From Candidatus Brachythrix odensensis (GTDB lineage Bacteria > Chloroflexota > Anaerolineae > J036 > Brachytrichaceae): a stretch of DNA of 64,000 nt. The stretch covers positions 496,001 to 560,000 of the forward strand of contig JADKDT010000001.1 of the NCBI GenBank assembly GCA_016714465.1, written 5' to 3'. Each line of letters starts with the position of its first letter. Within the stretch, counting starts at the first letter, position 1. The position numbers and the translations under genes were made by a program. A model generated the notes under the pieces. It ran no database searches. It saw only the letters and a program-made list of their open reading frames with translations, and had not been told where the DNA came from. Shown piece by piece: positions 1 to 8,324 of the stretch.

Positions 1-2
1 GC

Positions 3-917
3 ATGGCCCCACGACGAAACCAACACGAGGAGGAGCCCGTCGCCGATGCCGCGTTTATGCCCCTCGCAAACAAGATCTGCGCGCACGCCGAAGCGCTGCT
101 GCGCCGCGGGGAAATCGGCGAGCTGCGCGCCTGGTGCGAGGCCGCGCCACCCTCTCTGCGCCGTCTGCAGCCCGACTTGAGCATGTGGTTGGCCTGGGCG
201 CTGGTGTTGGGTCCGACCCCGCAGCAGGCCGAACCCCACGTGCGAGAGGCGGAGGCGCGTCTGGCGCGACTCGAGCAGGCTCGGACGCCATCGGTCGCGG
301 CACGCCTGAACTTCCCGTCCATTCGAGGACAGTTGGCCCTGATCCGGGCCATTGCCGCGCGGCGGGCGGGCAAACCGGATGAGGCCGAACGCTGGCTGAC
401 CCAAGCGCGCCAGATCGTGCCGGCCAACGACGCGGTGCTGGCCGGTGTGATCGAGTCCCAGTACTCGCTCATCGCCCGCGATCGCGGCGCCCTGGTCGAT
501 GCCCGGCGCCGGATGCGGACTGCGGCGATACGGGGCGAGTCCACCCGGCACGGTTTGCTGCACGTCACCTCACTGGACGGCCTGGCTTCGCTCAGCCTGC
601 GCGATGGCGATCCGGTCCGGGCCGAGGACCTCGCCCGGCGCGCCCACTTGCTGGCTCAGACTCAGGGGACCGGCTTGAGCGACTTTCTGAGCGACGACAC
701 GCGCGCGCTCGCGGGTCGAACACAGGGCGGCCCGCTCAGCCCGCGCGAACAGGATGTCCTGGCCTGTCTCCGGCGCGGCTGGCGCGATCCGCAGATCGCC
801 CAAGGGTTGGGAATCTCCGTGACAACCGTGCGCTGGCACTGCCGGAATCTGTATCGCAAGCTGGGCGTCAACAGCCGGATGCAGGCGTTGGCGACGCTGG
901 CCACCGCGAGCCCCTGA
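3..917 (+). CDS. LuxR-family (MalT/LAL-type) regulator, probable C-terminal part
   Basis: The last ~60 residues are a LuxR/GerE helix-turn-helix: LSPREQDVLACL, then ISVTTVRWHCRNLYRKLGV. Everything before it is helical, TPR-like repeat sequence (HAEALLRRGEIGELRAW and similar), as in the arm of MalT/LAL ATP-dependent activators. Those proteins normally begin with a P-loop ATPase of ~350 residues, which is not visible here. The first ATG is at base 3 and the helical region starts almost at once, so the gene very probably continues upstream of the window and this start is likely not the real one. DNA binding by the C-terminus is certain by family; the inducer is unknown. Confidence 0.8.
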   Translation: MAPRRNQHEEEPVADAAFMPLANKICAHAEALLRRGEIGELRAWCEAAPPSLRRLQPDLSMWLAWALVLGPTPQQAEPHVREAEARLARLEQARTPSVAARLNFPSIRGQLALIRAIAARRAGKPDEAERWLTQARQIVPANDAVLAGVIESQYSLIARDRGALVDARRRMRTAAIRGESTRHGLLHVTSLDGLASLSLRDGDPVRAEDLARRAHLLAQTQGTGLSDFLSDDTRALAGRTQGGPLSPREQDVLACLRRGWRDPQIAQGLGISVTTVRWHCRNLYRKLGVNSRMQALATLATASP

Positions 918-918
918 T

Positions 919-1718
919 GTGGCCCCTCATCCGCCGGTGCAATGCTCGCGCGGAGCGCGCACATTGCATCGGCACCTTCTCCCAGCGGGAGAAGGTCAAG
1001 GGCTCGTACCGATCAAGGTGCGGATGCCCAAGATGTCGCACAAACGATCCTCCATTCTTGTCATCCTGAGTTCCGGACCGCCGTCGGGGGAAAGGGCGGC
1101 CAGAAACGGCGTGTGCGCGGTAGCGCACACAAAAAGCGCAGGCATCCTTCGGCTTCGCTCAGGAGGACTCCTGAGCGGAGCGCATCGGCGCGCAAGCGTC
1201 GAGGCGCGTAGTCGAAGGACGCCTGCGCTCGACCTGCCAGCGGAAGCTCCTTCGACTGCGCGCGGCTGGCACGGCCGGCATAAGCTCATGTGGGCCGCCG
1301 CGCTCCGCTCAGGATGCTTCCGCAAACAATGGTGGGCCTGGTTTCTGAGCAGCGAGCCCCATCGGGTCTCGGGCGGGACGAACGGTGGGGGCGAGCGAAG
1401 GACCCCCGTGACGTCAACCCGGGCATGGGTGGATCGGCATACGCGTGTTGTCACCGATATCCTACGCTTCCGCGTAACGTTACAGGGGTCCTTCGTGCGG
1501 CCCGTTACTCGCGTTTATGCATCAGCTCGGTGGGCCGCACTCAGGATGACAAACGCGAAAAAATCGCGTCCGCGCTGGCGCGTTGGACACTTTGACCTCG
1601 CGCGTGTCGCTAAATCATGCCATTGCGCGAGAGACCCCTCAGTTTTGAGGGGGGTATCCCATCCCCGCAGTAGCTAGAGTATGGCGATGCGCGCCCTATC
1701 CGCCTTCTCGCTGTTTGC
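919..1718. other. Non-coding patch of short dispersed repeats and small hairpins
   Basis: No convincing gene. An open frame spans most of it, but its translation is low-complexity and resembles no family. The DNA is a mosaic of short inverted repeats: TGCAATG..CGCGC-GGA-GCGCG..CATTGCA at 938-968, GTGTGCGC-ggta-GCGCACAC at 1111-1130, and a larger one at about 1139-1223 built on CATCCTTCG/CTCAGGA and TCCTGAGCG/CGAAGGA. Strings such as CACCTTCTCCC/GGGAGAAGG and 'catcctgag' are typical of dispersed intergenic repeats in environmental genomes. Toward 1620-1680 no promoter or RNA gene is recognisable. Confidence 0.6.
938..968. repeat. Short palindrome with CGCGC-GGA-GCGCG tip
   Basis: 14-bp arms with two mismatches around a GGA loop. 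The tip matches that of the larger intergenic palindromes elsewhere in the window (for example 24773-24819), which suggests a degenerate or minimal member of that family. Confidence 0.55.
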
Positions 1719-3689
1719 ATGACGTTGACCCTCATGAGCGCCTGTGGCACTACGCCCGCGCCGACGTTGCCACCGGCGGTCACGCCGACACCGGCGGTCT
1801 CGCCGGCCCCGACCGCCATCGTCCCCACCACAGCACCTCCCACCCGCGCGCCAATTGCGACTGCGACGGACCCAGCCCGCCCGCAGGACCTGGCCCTCAA
1901 GACCGACGACGGCGCGACCCTGGTGGCGCGGCAATGGGGCGGCGGCCCGGATTGGGTCATCTTGTCCAGCAACGGGGATGGCCGGAGCGCGCGCTGGCTG
2001 CCGCTTGCCGAGGTGCTGGCAAACCAAGGCTGGGCGGTGCTGACCTACGACTGGCGCGGCACGAACCCCGACGCGCCCGGCCGGAGCGAATGGACCCTGG
2101 CCGTGACCGATGCGCGCGCGGCGTTGACGCATGCCCGCGCCCAGGGCGCCCGGCGGATCGTGCTGGCGGGCGGGAGCCTGGGCGGGATCGCCTCAATCAA
2201 GCTCGGCGCGGAAAAGGACGTTACGGGGGTGATTGCGGTCGGCACGCCTTACACGGTTGCCCCACTCACAATCAGCGCTGAAGACCTGAAGGCGATTCGC
2301 GGGCCCAAGCTGTTTGTCGCCAGCGCCGGCGACACGACCGTGTCTGTCAGCGAGACCCAATGGCTGCACGACAACGCGCCGATGCCAAAGTCAATCCACA
2401 CCTACCCCGGGACTGCGCATGGGGTCGATTTGCTGGCGGGTCCCGACCGGCAGGATTTCATCGAGCGTCTGTCGGCGTTCGTGGCGGCGGCCTTTGCGGG
2501 CACTGCTGGCGGTGGCAATCCCGCTGGCCAGCGCTGGCGGGAAGATTTGCGCGCTCTGGCGGATGCCCTCAAGGCCATCCACCCGAAACTGTTCTTCAAG
2601 GGCAATGAGGCCGAAGTGAACGGCCTGATCGCGGCGCTGGACGCCCGGCTCGATACGTTGTCCGACGACCAGATCAAGGCAGGTTTGTTGCGAATTGCCG
2701 CCCAGTTTGACGGGCATACCCGGATATTCTTCGGGCAAGCGGCGATGGCGTGGCACATGTACGGCCTGCGCCTGTATGACTTCAGCGATGGCCTGGTCGT
2801 CATCGCCGCGCGCCCGCCGCACGAGAGTCTGGTTGGCGCGAAGCTGGCGCGGATCAACGGTGTCGATGCGGGCGCGGCGCTGAATCGTATCCGCCGCTAT
2901 GTTGAGCACGACAACGAGTCCTGGGTGCGCCACCTGTCCCCTGCCTATTTGATGATCCCCGAATTGCTCCTCGCCGAAGGTCTGATTGCCGATCCGGCCC
3001 GAGCGAATCTTGTCTTTCAGCGCGCCGATGGCACAACGGTGACGATTCAACCCGAACCGATCGATATTTCCGCGTACCGCGCCTGGATGCCATTGTTTGC
3101 CCTGCCAGCCCGGACCGAGCCCCTGTGGCTGAGCCGCAAGAGCGAGAATTTCTGGATGACTTGCCTCGAGGATTGCCGGACGCTCTACATCCAGTACAAC
3201 GCCGTCCAGCCCGCAAGCGGGAGCGAGTCGCTGTCGGCGTTTGCCGGGCGGGCGCGCGAGCTGGTGCGCAGCAAGGCCATCCCGCGGGTGGTGGTGGACC
3301 TGCGCCACAACGGCGGGGGCGACAACAACACCTATTGGCCGCTGCTGACCTTTCTCCAGAGCGAGGAGGTCAATCAGGCCGGGCGGTTGTTTGTCATCAT
3401 CGGGCGGAATACCTTTTCGGCCGCGGCGAATTTTGCCGTCGAGTTGGAACGCAGCACCCGGGCCACGATCGTGGGCGAGCCGACGGGCGGCAGCCCCAAC
3501 CTGTATGCTGACACGCGGACGGCCACCCTGCCAAACTCGAAGATCGAGGTGTGGGTGTCGGCCCGCTACGTGCAAAAGAGCGCGGCCGACGACACCCGCC
3601 TGACGATCGATCCGGGGCGGCCCGCGCCACTGTCGTCAGCCGACTGGCTGGCCGGCCGCGATCCGGCCCTGGCGGCGGCGCTGCGATAG
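1719..3689 (+). CDS. Secreted lipoprotein: alpha/beta-hydrolase fused to S41-peptidase-like domain
   Basis: After a lipobox (LMSAC, Cys9) and a Pro/Thr-rich linker to about residue 50 comes an alpha/beta-hydrolase fold at roughly 55-260. Its nucleophile elbow is GGSLGG (Ser153), with candidate Asp205 and His234. Residues ~270-656 resemble S41 (tail-specific/C-terminal processing) peptidases: VVVDLRHNGGGD near 525-535 and NTFSAAANF with Ser567 as the likely nucleophile. Both domains would act outside the cytoplasmic membrane; the substrate is unknown. The signal peptide is too short from this ATG. An ATG at 1681 in another frame encodes MAMRALSAFSLFA and meets this frame after one base, so a one-base loss near 1718 probably splits a normal lipoprotein signal. 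Confidence 0.8.
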   Translation: MTLTLMSACGTTPAPTLPPAVTPTPAVSPAPTAIVPTTAPPTRAPIATATDPARPQDLALKTDDGATLVARQWGGGPDWVILSSNGDGRSARWLPLAEVLANQGWAVLTYDWRGTNPDAPGRSEWTLAVTDARAALTHARAQGARRIVLAGGSLGGIASIKLGAEKDVTGVIAVGTPYTVAPLTISAEDLKAIRGPKLFVASAGDTTVSVSETQWLHDNAPMPKSIHTYPGTAHGVDLLAGPDRQDFIERLSAFVAAAFAGTAGGGNPAGQRWREDLRALADALKAIHPKLFFKGNEAEVNGLIAALDARLDTLSDDQIKAGLLRIAAQFDGHTRIFFGQAAMAWHMYGLRLYDFSDGLVVIAARPPHESLVGAKLARINGVDAGAALNRIRRYVEHDNESWVRHLSPAYLMIPELLLAEGLIADPARANLVFQRADGTTVTIQPEPIDISAYRAWMPLFALPARTEPLWLSRKSENFWMTCLEDCRTLYIQYNAVQPASGSESLSAFAGRARELVRSKAIPRVVVDLRHNGGGDNNTYWPLLTFLQSEEVNQAGRLFVIIGRNTFSAAANFAVELERSTRATIVGEPTGGSPNLYADTRTATLPNSKIEVWVSARYVQKSAADDTRLTIDPGRPAPLSSADWLAGRDPALAAALR

Positions 3690-3693
3690 GGAC

Positions 3694-3748
3694 GTCCGGC
3701 TAGATCACCACCCCCGCGCGAAGCGCGGGGGTGGTGACCTAGCCGGAC
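3694..3748. repeat. Intergenic palindrome (26-bp arms)
   Basis: Near-perfect inverted repeat, one mismatch, with a CCCCGCGC/GCGCGGGG tip and GTCCGGCTAG outer stem. It lies between two same-strand genes, five bases after a stop codon. No U-tract follows, so intrinsic termination is possible but not typical. Confidence 0.85.
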
Positions 3749-3897
3749 GCAATCGCCCGACAGTCGATGCTGCGGCAACAAGGTTGGCGGCGAAACGCGG
3801 GACGCGACCCTGCAGAATGTCTCCCGCCTGGCTTGAGATTGTCTGCAGATTCGGTTTGTAGCATGACACGCAGTTCAGTTCAAAAAAGGAGAACAGT

Positions 3898-4962
3898 ATG
3901 TCATCGCTACGAACCCCCCCCGCGCTCTTGGTTCGCCTGGCCGCCCTGGCCGTATTCGCCCTTTCGGGCTGCGCCGGCGCGGCGGCGCCCACGAGTGCGC
4001 CGACTCCGGCCGCACCCAAGCCTGCCGCAACCGCCGCGCCGGTTGCGACCGCGGCAGCAGCCGCGACCGCCCCAACCGCCCAGCCCCCTGCCGGGCTCCC
4101 ACCTCGCGGCGGCGCGCCCGGCGGCGCAGGATCGACTGTCACTGCTGTGCCGGTCCTCAAAGATGCCGCCTATGCCACCGGCTCGTCCGCCCAGAAGCTC
4201 GACCTGTATGTCCCGTCGGGGGCCGGTCCGTTCCCGTTGATCATCAACATCCATGGCGGCGGCTTCATGATGGGTGACAAGGCCAACCCGGACATGGCTG
4301 ACGCTTTTCTTGCGGCGGGTTATGCTGTCGCCAGCATCAACTACCGGCTGAGCGGCGAAGTCAAGGCGCCCGCCCAGATTCAGGACGCCAAGGCGGCTGT
4401 GCGCTGGCTGCGGGCCAACGCCGCCAAATACAAACTTGACCCCCAGCGTTTTGCGTCCTTTGGCCAGTCGGCCGGCGGGAACCTGTCGGCCTTGCTCGGC
4501 ACATCCTGTGGCGTGGCGGCCCTGGAGGGCCCGGAGCTTGGCAACGCCGATCAGTCGAGCTGCGTCCAGGCCGTGGTCGATTGGTTTGGCCCGACCGACT
4601 TCCTGCAGATGGACGCCCAGTTCGCCGGCACGGCCTGCCCGGTGGACCACAACGCCGCTAATTCGCCCGAGTCCATGCTCATTGGCGCGCCGATTCAGAC
4701 CAAGCCGGAAGCGGCGAGAGTGATGAACCCGATCGCCTATGTCTCGGCTAAGGCGCCGCCCTTCCTGATCCAGCACGGCACTGCCGACTGCAACGTGCCG
4801 CCTCAGCAGGGCAAGTTGCTCGCGGATGCGCTGACGCCCCTGATCGGGGCCGACAAAGTGACCTATTCCCTGATTCAGGGTGCCGGACATGGCGGCAGCC
4901 AGTTCTCGGCCGCAGACAATCAGAAGCTCGTGATGGATTTCCTGGCCAAAGCGCTCAAATAG
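3898..4962 (+). CDS. Alpha/beta-hydrolase (carboxylesterase/BD-FAE-like) lipoprotein
   Basis: The N-terminus is a lipoprotein signal with LSGC lipobox (Cys24), followed by an Ala/Pro/Thr linker to about residue 85. The rest is an esterase of the hormone-sensitive lipase/BD-FAE type: oxyanion motif NIHGGGF, nucleophile elbow GQSAGG, a late Asp in HGTADCN and a final His in GAGHGG. Length (354 residues) fits one catalytic domain plus the linker. A clear AAGGAG Shine-Dalgarno sits 6-8 bases before the ATG. It would hydrolyse short esters outside the membrane. It follows another hydrolase lipoprotein but is separated by a palindrome and ~150 bases, so it may have its own promoter. Confidence 0.9.
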   Translation: MSSLRTPPALLVRLAALAVFALSGCAGAAAPTSAPTPAAPKPAATAAPVATAAAAATAPTAQPPAGLPPRGGAPGGAGSTVTAVPVLKDAAYATGSSAQKLDLYVPSGAGPFPLIINIHGGGFMMGDKANPDMADAFLAAGYAVASINYRLSGEVKAPAQIQDAKAAVRWLRANAAKYKLDPQRFASFGQSAGGNLSALLGTSCGVAALEGPELGNADQSSCVQAVVDWFGPTDFLQMDAQFAGTACPVDHNAANSPESMLIGAPIQTKPEAARVMNPIAYVSAKAPPFLIQHGTADCNVPPQQGKLLADALTPLIGADKVTYSLIQGAGHGGSQFSAADNQKLVMDFLAKALK

Positions 4963-4991
4963 GCCGCACAGCCTCAAACAAGCCCATTCTG

Positions 4992-5041
4992 GAGGCGACC
5001 TGACAGGTGGCCGGCTTGCCGGCCACCTGTCAGGTCGCCTC
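4992..5041. repeat. Intergenic perfect palindrome (24-bp arms)
   Basis: Perfect inverted repeat GAGGCGACCTGACAGG... with TT at the centre, 29 bases after the esterase stop and 84 bases before gyrB. A partial second copy of the CCTGACAGGT segment follows at about 5055. It could terminate the upstream transcript. Confidence 0.85.
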
Positions 5042-5104
5042 TATATCCTCCTCACCTGACAGGTCACGGCGGGTTCGGCCTCGCGCGCATGGGGGTCTGC
5101 ATGG

Positions 5105-5124
5105 TAAAATAGAATAAATGTTCT
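5105..5124 (+). promoter_or_regulatory. gyrB -10 box with degenerate SOS-like operator
   Basis: TAAAAT at 5105-5110 is a good -10 hexamer 14 bases before the gyrB ATG. It is followed at once by AGAATAAATGTTCT (5111-5124). Compared with AGAACACCTGTTCT at the radical-SAM promoter (50296-50309), this has three substitutions and holds the same position between -10 and ATG. No Shine-Dalgarno is present, so the mRNA leader would be only a few bases. No good -35 is visible. Regulation by LexA here is inference. Confidence 0.45.
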
Positions 5125-7101
5125 ATGATGACTGACCAGACAGACAAGACCTCCCAGGAATACGGCGCGAAGCAGATTCAGGTCCTCGAAGGGCTTGAAG
5201 CGGTGCGCAAGCGCCCCGGCATGTATATCGGCGGGACCGACGCCAAGGCCATGCATCACCTCGTAAACGAAGTGGTGGACAACAGCGTCGACGAGGTCCT
5301 GGCCGGTCAATGCGACCGGATCGAGATCACCATCCACGCCGACGAGTCGGTGACCGTATCGGACAACGGGCGCGGAATCCCGACCGATCTGCATCCCACC
5401 TTCCGGAACAAGGCGGGGGACAAGGTCAGCACGCTCGAAGTGGTCATGACGAACCTGCACGCCGGCGGCAAGTTCGGCTCAGGCGCCTACACGGTCTCGG
5501 GCGGTTTGCACGGCGTGGGCGTCAAGGCCGTCAACGCGGTGTCGAGCAAGCTGACCGCCGAAGTCCGGCGTGACGGGAAGATTTATCGTCAGACTTACAA
5601 GGAAGGCAAGACCACCTCCAAGGTCGAGATTGTGGGCAAGGTCAAACCGGGCGAGACCGGCACGACCATCACCTTCCTGCGCGACACGGTGATCTTCCCC
5701 GAGGACAACTCGTACAAGTTCGACACGCTCGCCCAGCGCTTCCGCGAGATGGCCTTCATCACCCGCGGGGTCACGATCCTGTTCAAGGACGAACGCGACG
5801 ATCATGAGATGTCGTTTTTCTTTGAGGACGGCATCACCGCCTTCGTCAAGTATCTGAACCGCAACAAGGAACCCCTGCACGATGTCATCTCGGCGGTCAA
5901 GCAGGTCGACAAGATCGGGGTCGAGGTTGCCCTGCAGTACACCGACGCGACCGCCTCGAGCGAGTTCTATTTCGCCAACACGATCAACACGCCGGATGGC
6001 GGCACGCACCAGACCGGCCTGCGCAGCGCCATTACCCGCTCGCTGAACGACTTCGCCCGCAAGGCCAACGTCCTGAAAGATAAAGATGGGTCGTTGGACA
6101 GCCGCGACACGCTGGAAGGGTTGACCGCCATCGTCAGCATCAAGCACCCCGAGCCGCAGTTCGAGAGCCAGACCAAGGTCAAGCTCATGAACACCGACGC
6201 CAAGACGGCGGTAGAGCAGGTGGTGCGCGAAGCCCTGGCCTCGTATCTCGAGGAAAATCCCCGCGACGCCAAGGCCATCATCGACAAGTGCCTGCTCAGC
6301 CAGCGCGCGCGCGAGGCGGCCAAGGCCGCCAGCGAGCTCGTCCGGCGCAAGAGCGCGCTCGAGAGCGGCACGCTCCCGGGCAAGCTCGCCGACTGCTCCG
6401 AGCGCGACCCGGCCAAGTGCGAGATCTTCATCGTGGAAGGCGATTCGGCCGGTGGCTCGGCAAAGCAAGGCCGCGACCGCCACTTTCAGGCCATACTGCC
6501 CCTATTCGGCAAGATCATGAACACCGAGCGCGCCCGGCTGGACAAGATCCTGGGCAGCGACGCGATCAAGGCTCTGATCAGCGCGATCGGGACCGGCATC
6601 GGCGACCAGTTCAATCTCGAGAACCGGCGCTATGACCGGATCGTGCTGATGTCCGACGCCGATGTCGATGGCAGTCACATCCGGACCCTGCTGCTGACTT
6701 TCTTCTTCCGCTACATGACCACCCTGGTCGAGGGCGGGCATCTCTACATCGCCCAGCCGCCGCTGTATCGAGTCGAGACCAAGAAAGGCGGCAAGGAAGT
6801 CCGCTACTGCTACAGCGACGCCGAGCGCGACCAGATCATGAACGCCCTGAAAGCCAAGGGCATCGACAGCACCAACACCGCTCAGGTCGTCGTCCAGCGC
6901 TTCAAGGGTCTGGGCGAGATGAACGCCGAGCAGTTGTGGGAGACCACGATGGATCCGACCAAGCGCACCCTGCTCAAGGTCACCGTCGATGATGGCGCGG
7001 AGGCGGATCGCACGTTTGACATGCTGATGGGCAATTCGGTCCCGCCCCGGCGCAACTTCATCACTCGGCATGCCCGCGAGGTCCGCAACTTGGACGTGTA
7101 G
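5125..7101 (+). CDS. gyrB: DNA gyrase subunit B
   Basis: ATPase subunit of DNA gyrase, which with GyrA introduces negative supercoils. The GHKL ATPase motifs are all present: EVVDNSVDE, SDNGRGIP and GLHGVGVKAVNA. The TOPRIM domain shows IVEGDSAGGSAKQGRDR and MSDADVDGSHIRTLL, and the C-terminus has QRFKGLGEMNAEQLWETTMD. Length (658) is normal for a short-type GyrB without the enterobacterial insert. ParE cannot be fully excluded by motifs alone, but PLFGKIMNTERA fits gyrase. The first of two adjacent ATGs is used. gyrA is not nearby. The gene stands alone between two palindromes. Confidence 0.95.
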   Translation: MMTDQTDKTSQEYGAKQIQVLEGLEAVRKRPGMYIGGTDAKAMHHLVNEVVDNSVDEVLAGQCDRIEITIHADESVTVSDNGRGIPTDLHPTFRNKAGDKVSTLEVVMTNLHAGGKFGSGAYTVSGGLHGVGVKAVNAVSSKLTAEVRRDGKIYRQTYKEGKTTSKVEIVGKVKPGETGTTITFLRDTVIFPEDNSYKFDTLAQRFREMAFITRGVTILFKDERDDHEMSFFFEDGITAFVKYLNRNKEPLHDVISAVKQVDKIGVEVALQYTDATASSEFYFANTINTPDGGTHQTGLRSAITRSLNDFARKANVLKDKDGSLDSRDTLEGLTAIVSIKHPEPQFESQTKVKLMNTDAKTAVEQVVREALASYLEENPRDAKAIIDKCLLSQRAREAAKAASELVRRKSALESGTLPGKLADCSERDPAKCEIFIVEGDSAGGSAKQGRDRHFQAILPLFGKIMNTERARLDKILGSDAIKALISAIGTGIGDQFNLENRRYDRIVLMSDADVDGSHIRTLLLTFFFRYMTTLVEGGHLYIAQPPLYRVETKKGGKEVRYCYSDAERDQIMNALKAKGIDSTNTAQVVVQRFKGLGEMNAEQLWETTMDPTKRTLLKVTVDDGAEADRTFDMLMGNSVPPRRNFITRHAREVRNLDV

Positions 7102-7104
7102 GAT

Positions 7105-7156
7105 TTCTTCTGGCGCGGTTGCTGCCCGCATGAGGGCAGCAACCGCGCCAGAAGAA
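7105..7156. repeat. Intergenic palindrome (23-bp perfect arms)
   Basis: TTCTTCTGGCGCGG... arm repeated in inverse after a six-base loop, starting four bases after the gyrB stop. Its position fits a terminator-like role for gyrB; no long T-run follows. Confidence 0.85.
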
Positions 7157-7211
7157 TTGAAGAGCAAGTTCCGGATGGCGTCGCCGAGGGAATGGCCGTA
7201 TTCTTCTGCTC

Positions 7212-8270
7212 ATGAATGAGCAAACTCAGTGGCAGGCCGTCCTCGACCGCGATGCGCGCCAGGATGGCGCCTTTGTCTACGCCGTCAAGACGACCGGGGT
7301 GTATTGCCGGCCGTCGTGCGCCTCGCGCCAGCCGCGACGCGAGAACGTCCTTTTCTTCTCCAGCCCGGCAGAGGCCGCCGCGGCGGCCTATCGGGCCTGC
7401 AAACGCTGCCGGCCCGATCAGCCAACCCAGACCGCGCCCGAGTTCGTCGCGCAGGCCCGGGCCCTGCTCGACGCCGAGGGCGGGCTGCCGCTGAGCGAGC
7501 TGGGCGCCCGGCTGGGGGTCAGCCCTTTTCACCTGCAGCGCGCCTTCAGTAAAACCGTTGGACTTTCCCCGGCCCAATACGCCCGCGCCGCCCGGATGAA
7601 GAAGGTCAAGACCGAGCTGCGGGGCGGGGCGACCGTCACCGATGCGGTGTATGCCGCCGGCTATGGCGCGCCAAGCCGGCTCTACGAGACCGCTGGCCGG
7701 CTGGGAATGACCCCGGCGGCGTATGGCAAGGGCGGGCGGGGCGAGCGAATTGCTCATGCCGTTGCGCCGAGCGCGCTTGGGCTGGTCCTCGTCGCGGCGA
7801 CCGCGGCTGGGATCTGCGCGGTGAGCTTTGGCGAGAGTGAGGACGGTCTGGTCGCCGGGCTGCGTAGCGAGTTTCCCGCCGCCGAAATTGCGGTCGCGGC
7901 GGAGCCGGCCGAGCGCGAGGGGCTGCTTGCCTGCGCCCGGGCGATCGCCGCCCACATCGCCGGCGCGCCGACCGATCTTGCCCGTTTCCCAATCGATCTG
8001 CATGGGACTGTGTTTCAGACCCAGGTGTGGCGCGCTCTGCGCGATATCCCGCGCGGCCAGACCCGAACCTACGCCCAGGTCGCCGTGGCGATTGGCCGTC
8101 CAGGGGCCGCCCGCGCAGTTGCCCAGGCCTGTGGGGCCAACCACGCTGCCGTCATTGTGCCCTGCCACCGGGTGGTGGCGGCTGGCGGCGCCCTCGGTGG
8201 CTACAAATGGGGGGCGGCCCGCAAACAGCGTATTCTGGCCAACGAATCCGCGCGGATCGCGACTTCCTGA
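7212..8270 (+). CDS. ada: Ada: methylated-DNA methyltransferase and adaptive-response regulator
   Basis: Three Ada modules are in order. An N-terminal zinc domain (about 1-70) has Cys32, Cys36, Cys63 and Cys66, where Cys36 (YCRPSC) is the phosphotriester methyl acceptor. An AraC-type helix-turn-helix lies at ~80-170 (LSELGARLGVSPFHLQR). A C-terminal O6-methylguanine methyltransferase at ~190-345 has the active-site PCHRVV (Cys318). It removes alkyl groups from DNA and, once methylated on the N-terminal domain, activates transcription. Length 352 matches E. coli Ada. No Shine-Dalgarno is obvious before the ATG. No second alkylation-repair gene (alkA, alkB) is adjacent. Confidence 0.95.
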   Translation: MNEQTQWQAVLDRDARQDGAFVYAVKTTGVYCRPSCASRQPRRENVLFFSSPAEAAAAAYRACKRCRPDQPTQTAPEFVAQARALLDAEGGLPLSELGARLGVSPFHLQRAFSKTVGLSPAQYARAARMKKVKTELRGGATVTDAVYAAGYGAPSRLYETAGRLGMTPAAYGKGGRGERIAHAVAPSALGLVLVAATAAGICAVSFGESEDGLVAGLRSEFPAAEIAVAAEPAEREGLLACARAIAAHIAGAPTDLARFPIDLHGTVFQTQVWRALRDIPRGQTRTYAQVAVAIGRPGAARAVAQACGANHAAVIVPCHRVVAAGGALGGYKWGAARKQRILANESARIATS

Positions 8271-8276
8271 CTGATA

Positions 8277-8323
8277 TTTCAAAGACAGCATCCCCCCGCG
8301 AAGCGGGGATGCTGTCTTTGAAA
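8277..8323. repeat. Convergent-gene palindrome
   Basis: 19-bp perfect arms (TTTCAAAGACAGCATCCCC) around a nine-base tip, filling almost the whole gap between the stop codons of ada and the convergent J-protein gene. It could act as a bidirectional terminator. Confidence 0.85.
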
Positions 8324-8324
8324 A

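Noticed and set aside
919..1677. 252-codon open frame after the first gene
   Set aside because: The translation has no family resemblance and lies over dispersed repeats and short hairpins; open frames are common by chance at this GC content.
2391..3575. 394-codon open frame on the minus strand within the hydrolase gene
   Set aside because: Antisense shadow of a well-supported gene with recognisable hydrolase and S41 motifs on the plus strand.
5479..6483. 334-codon antisense open frame in gyrB
   Set aside because: Shadow frame of gyrB; no start signal or family.
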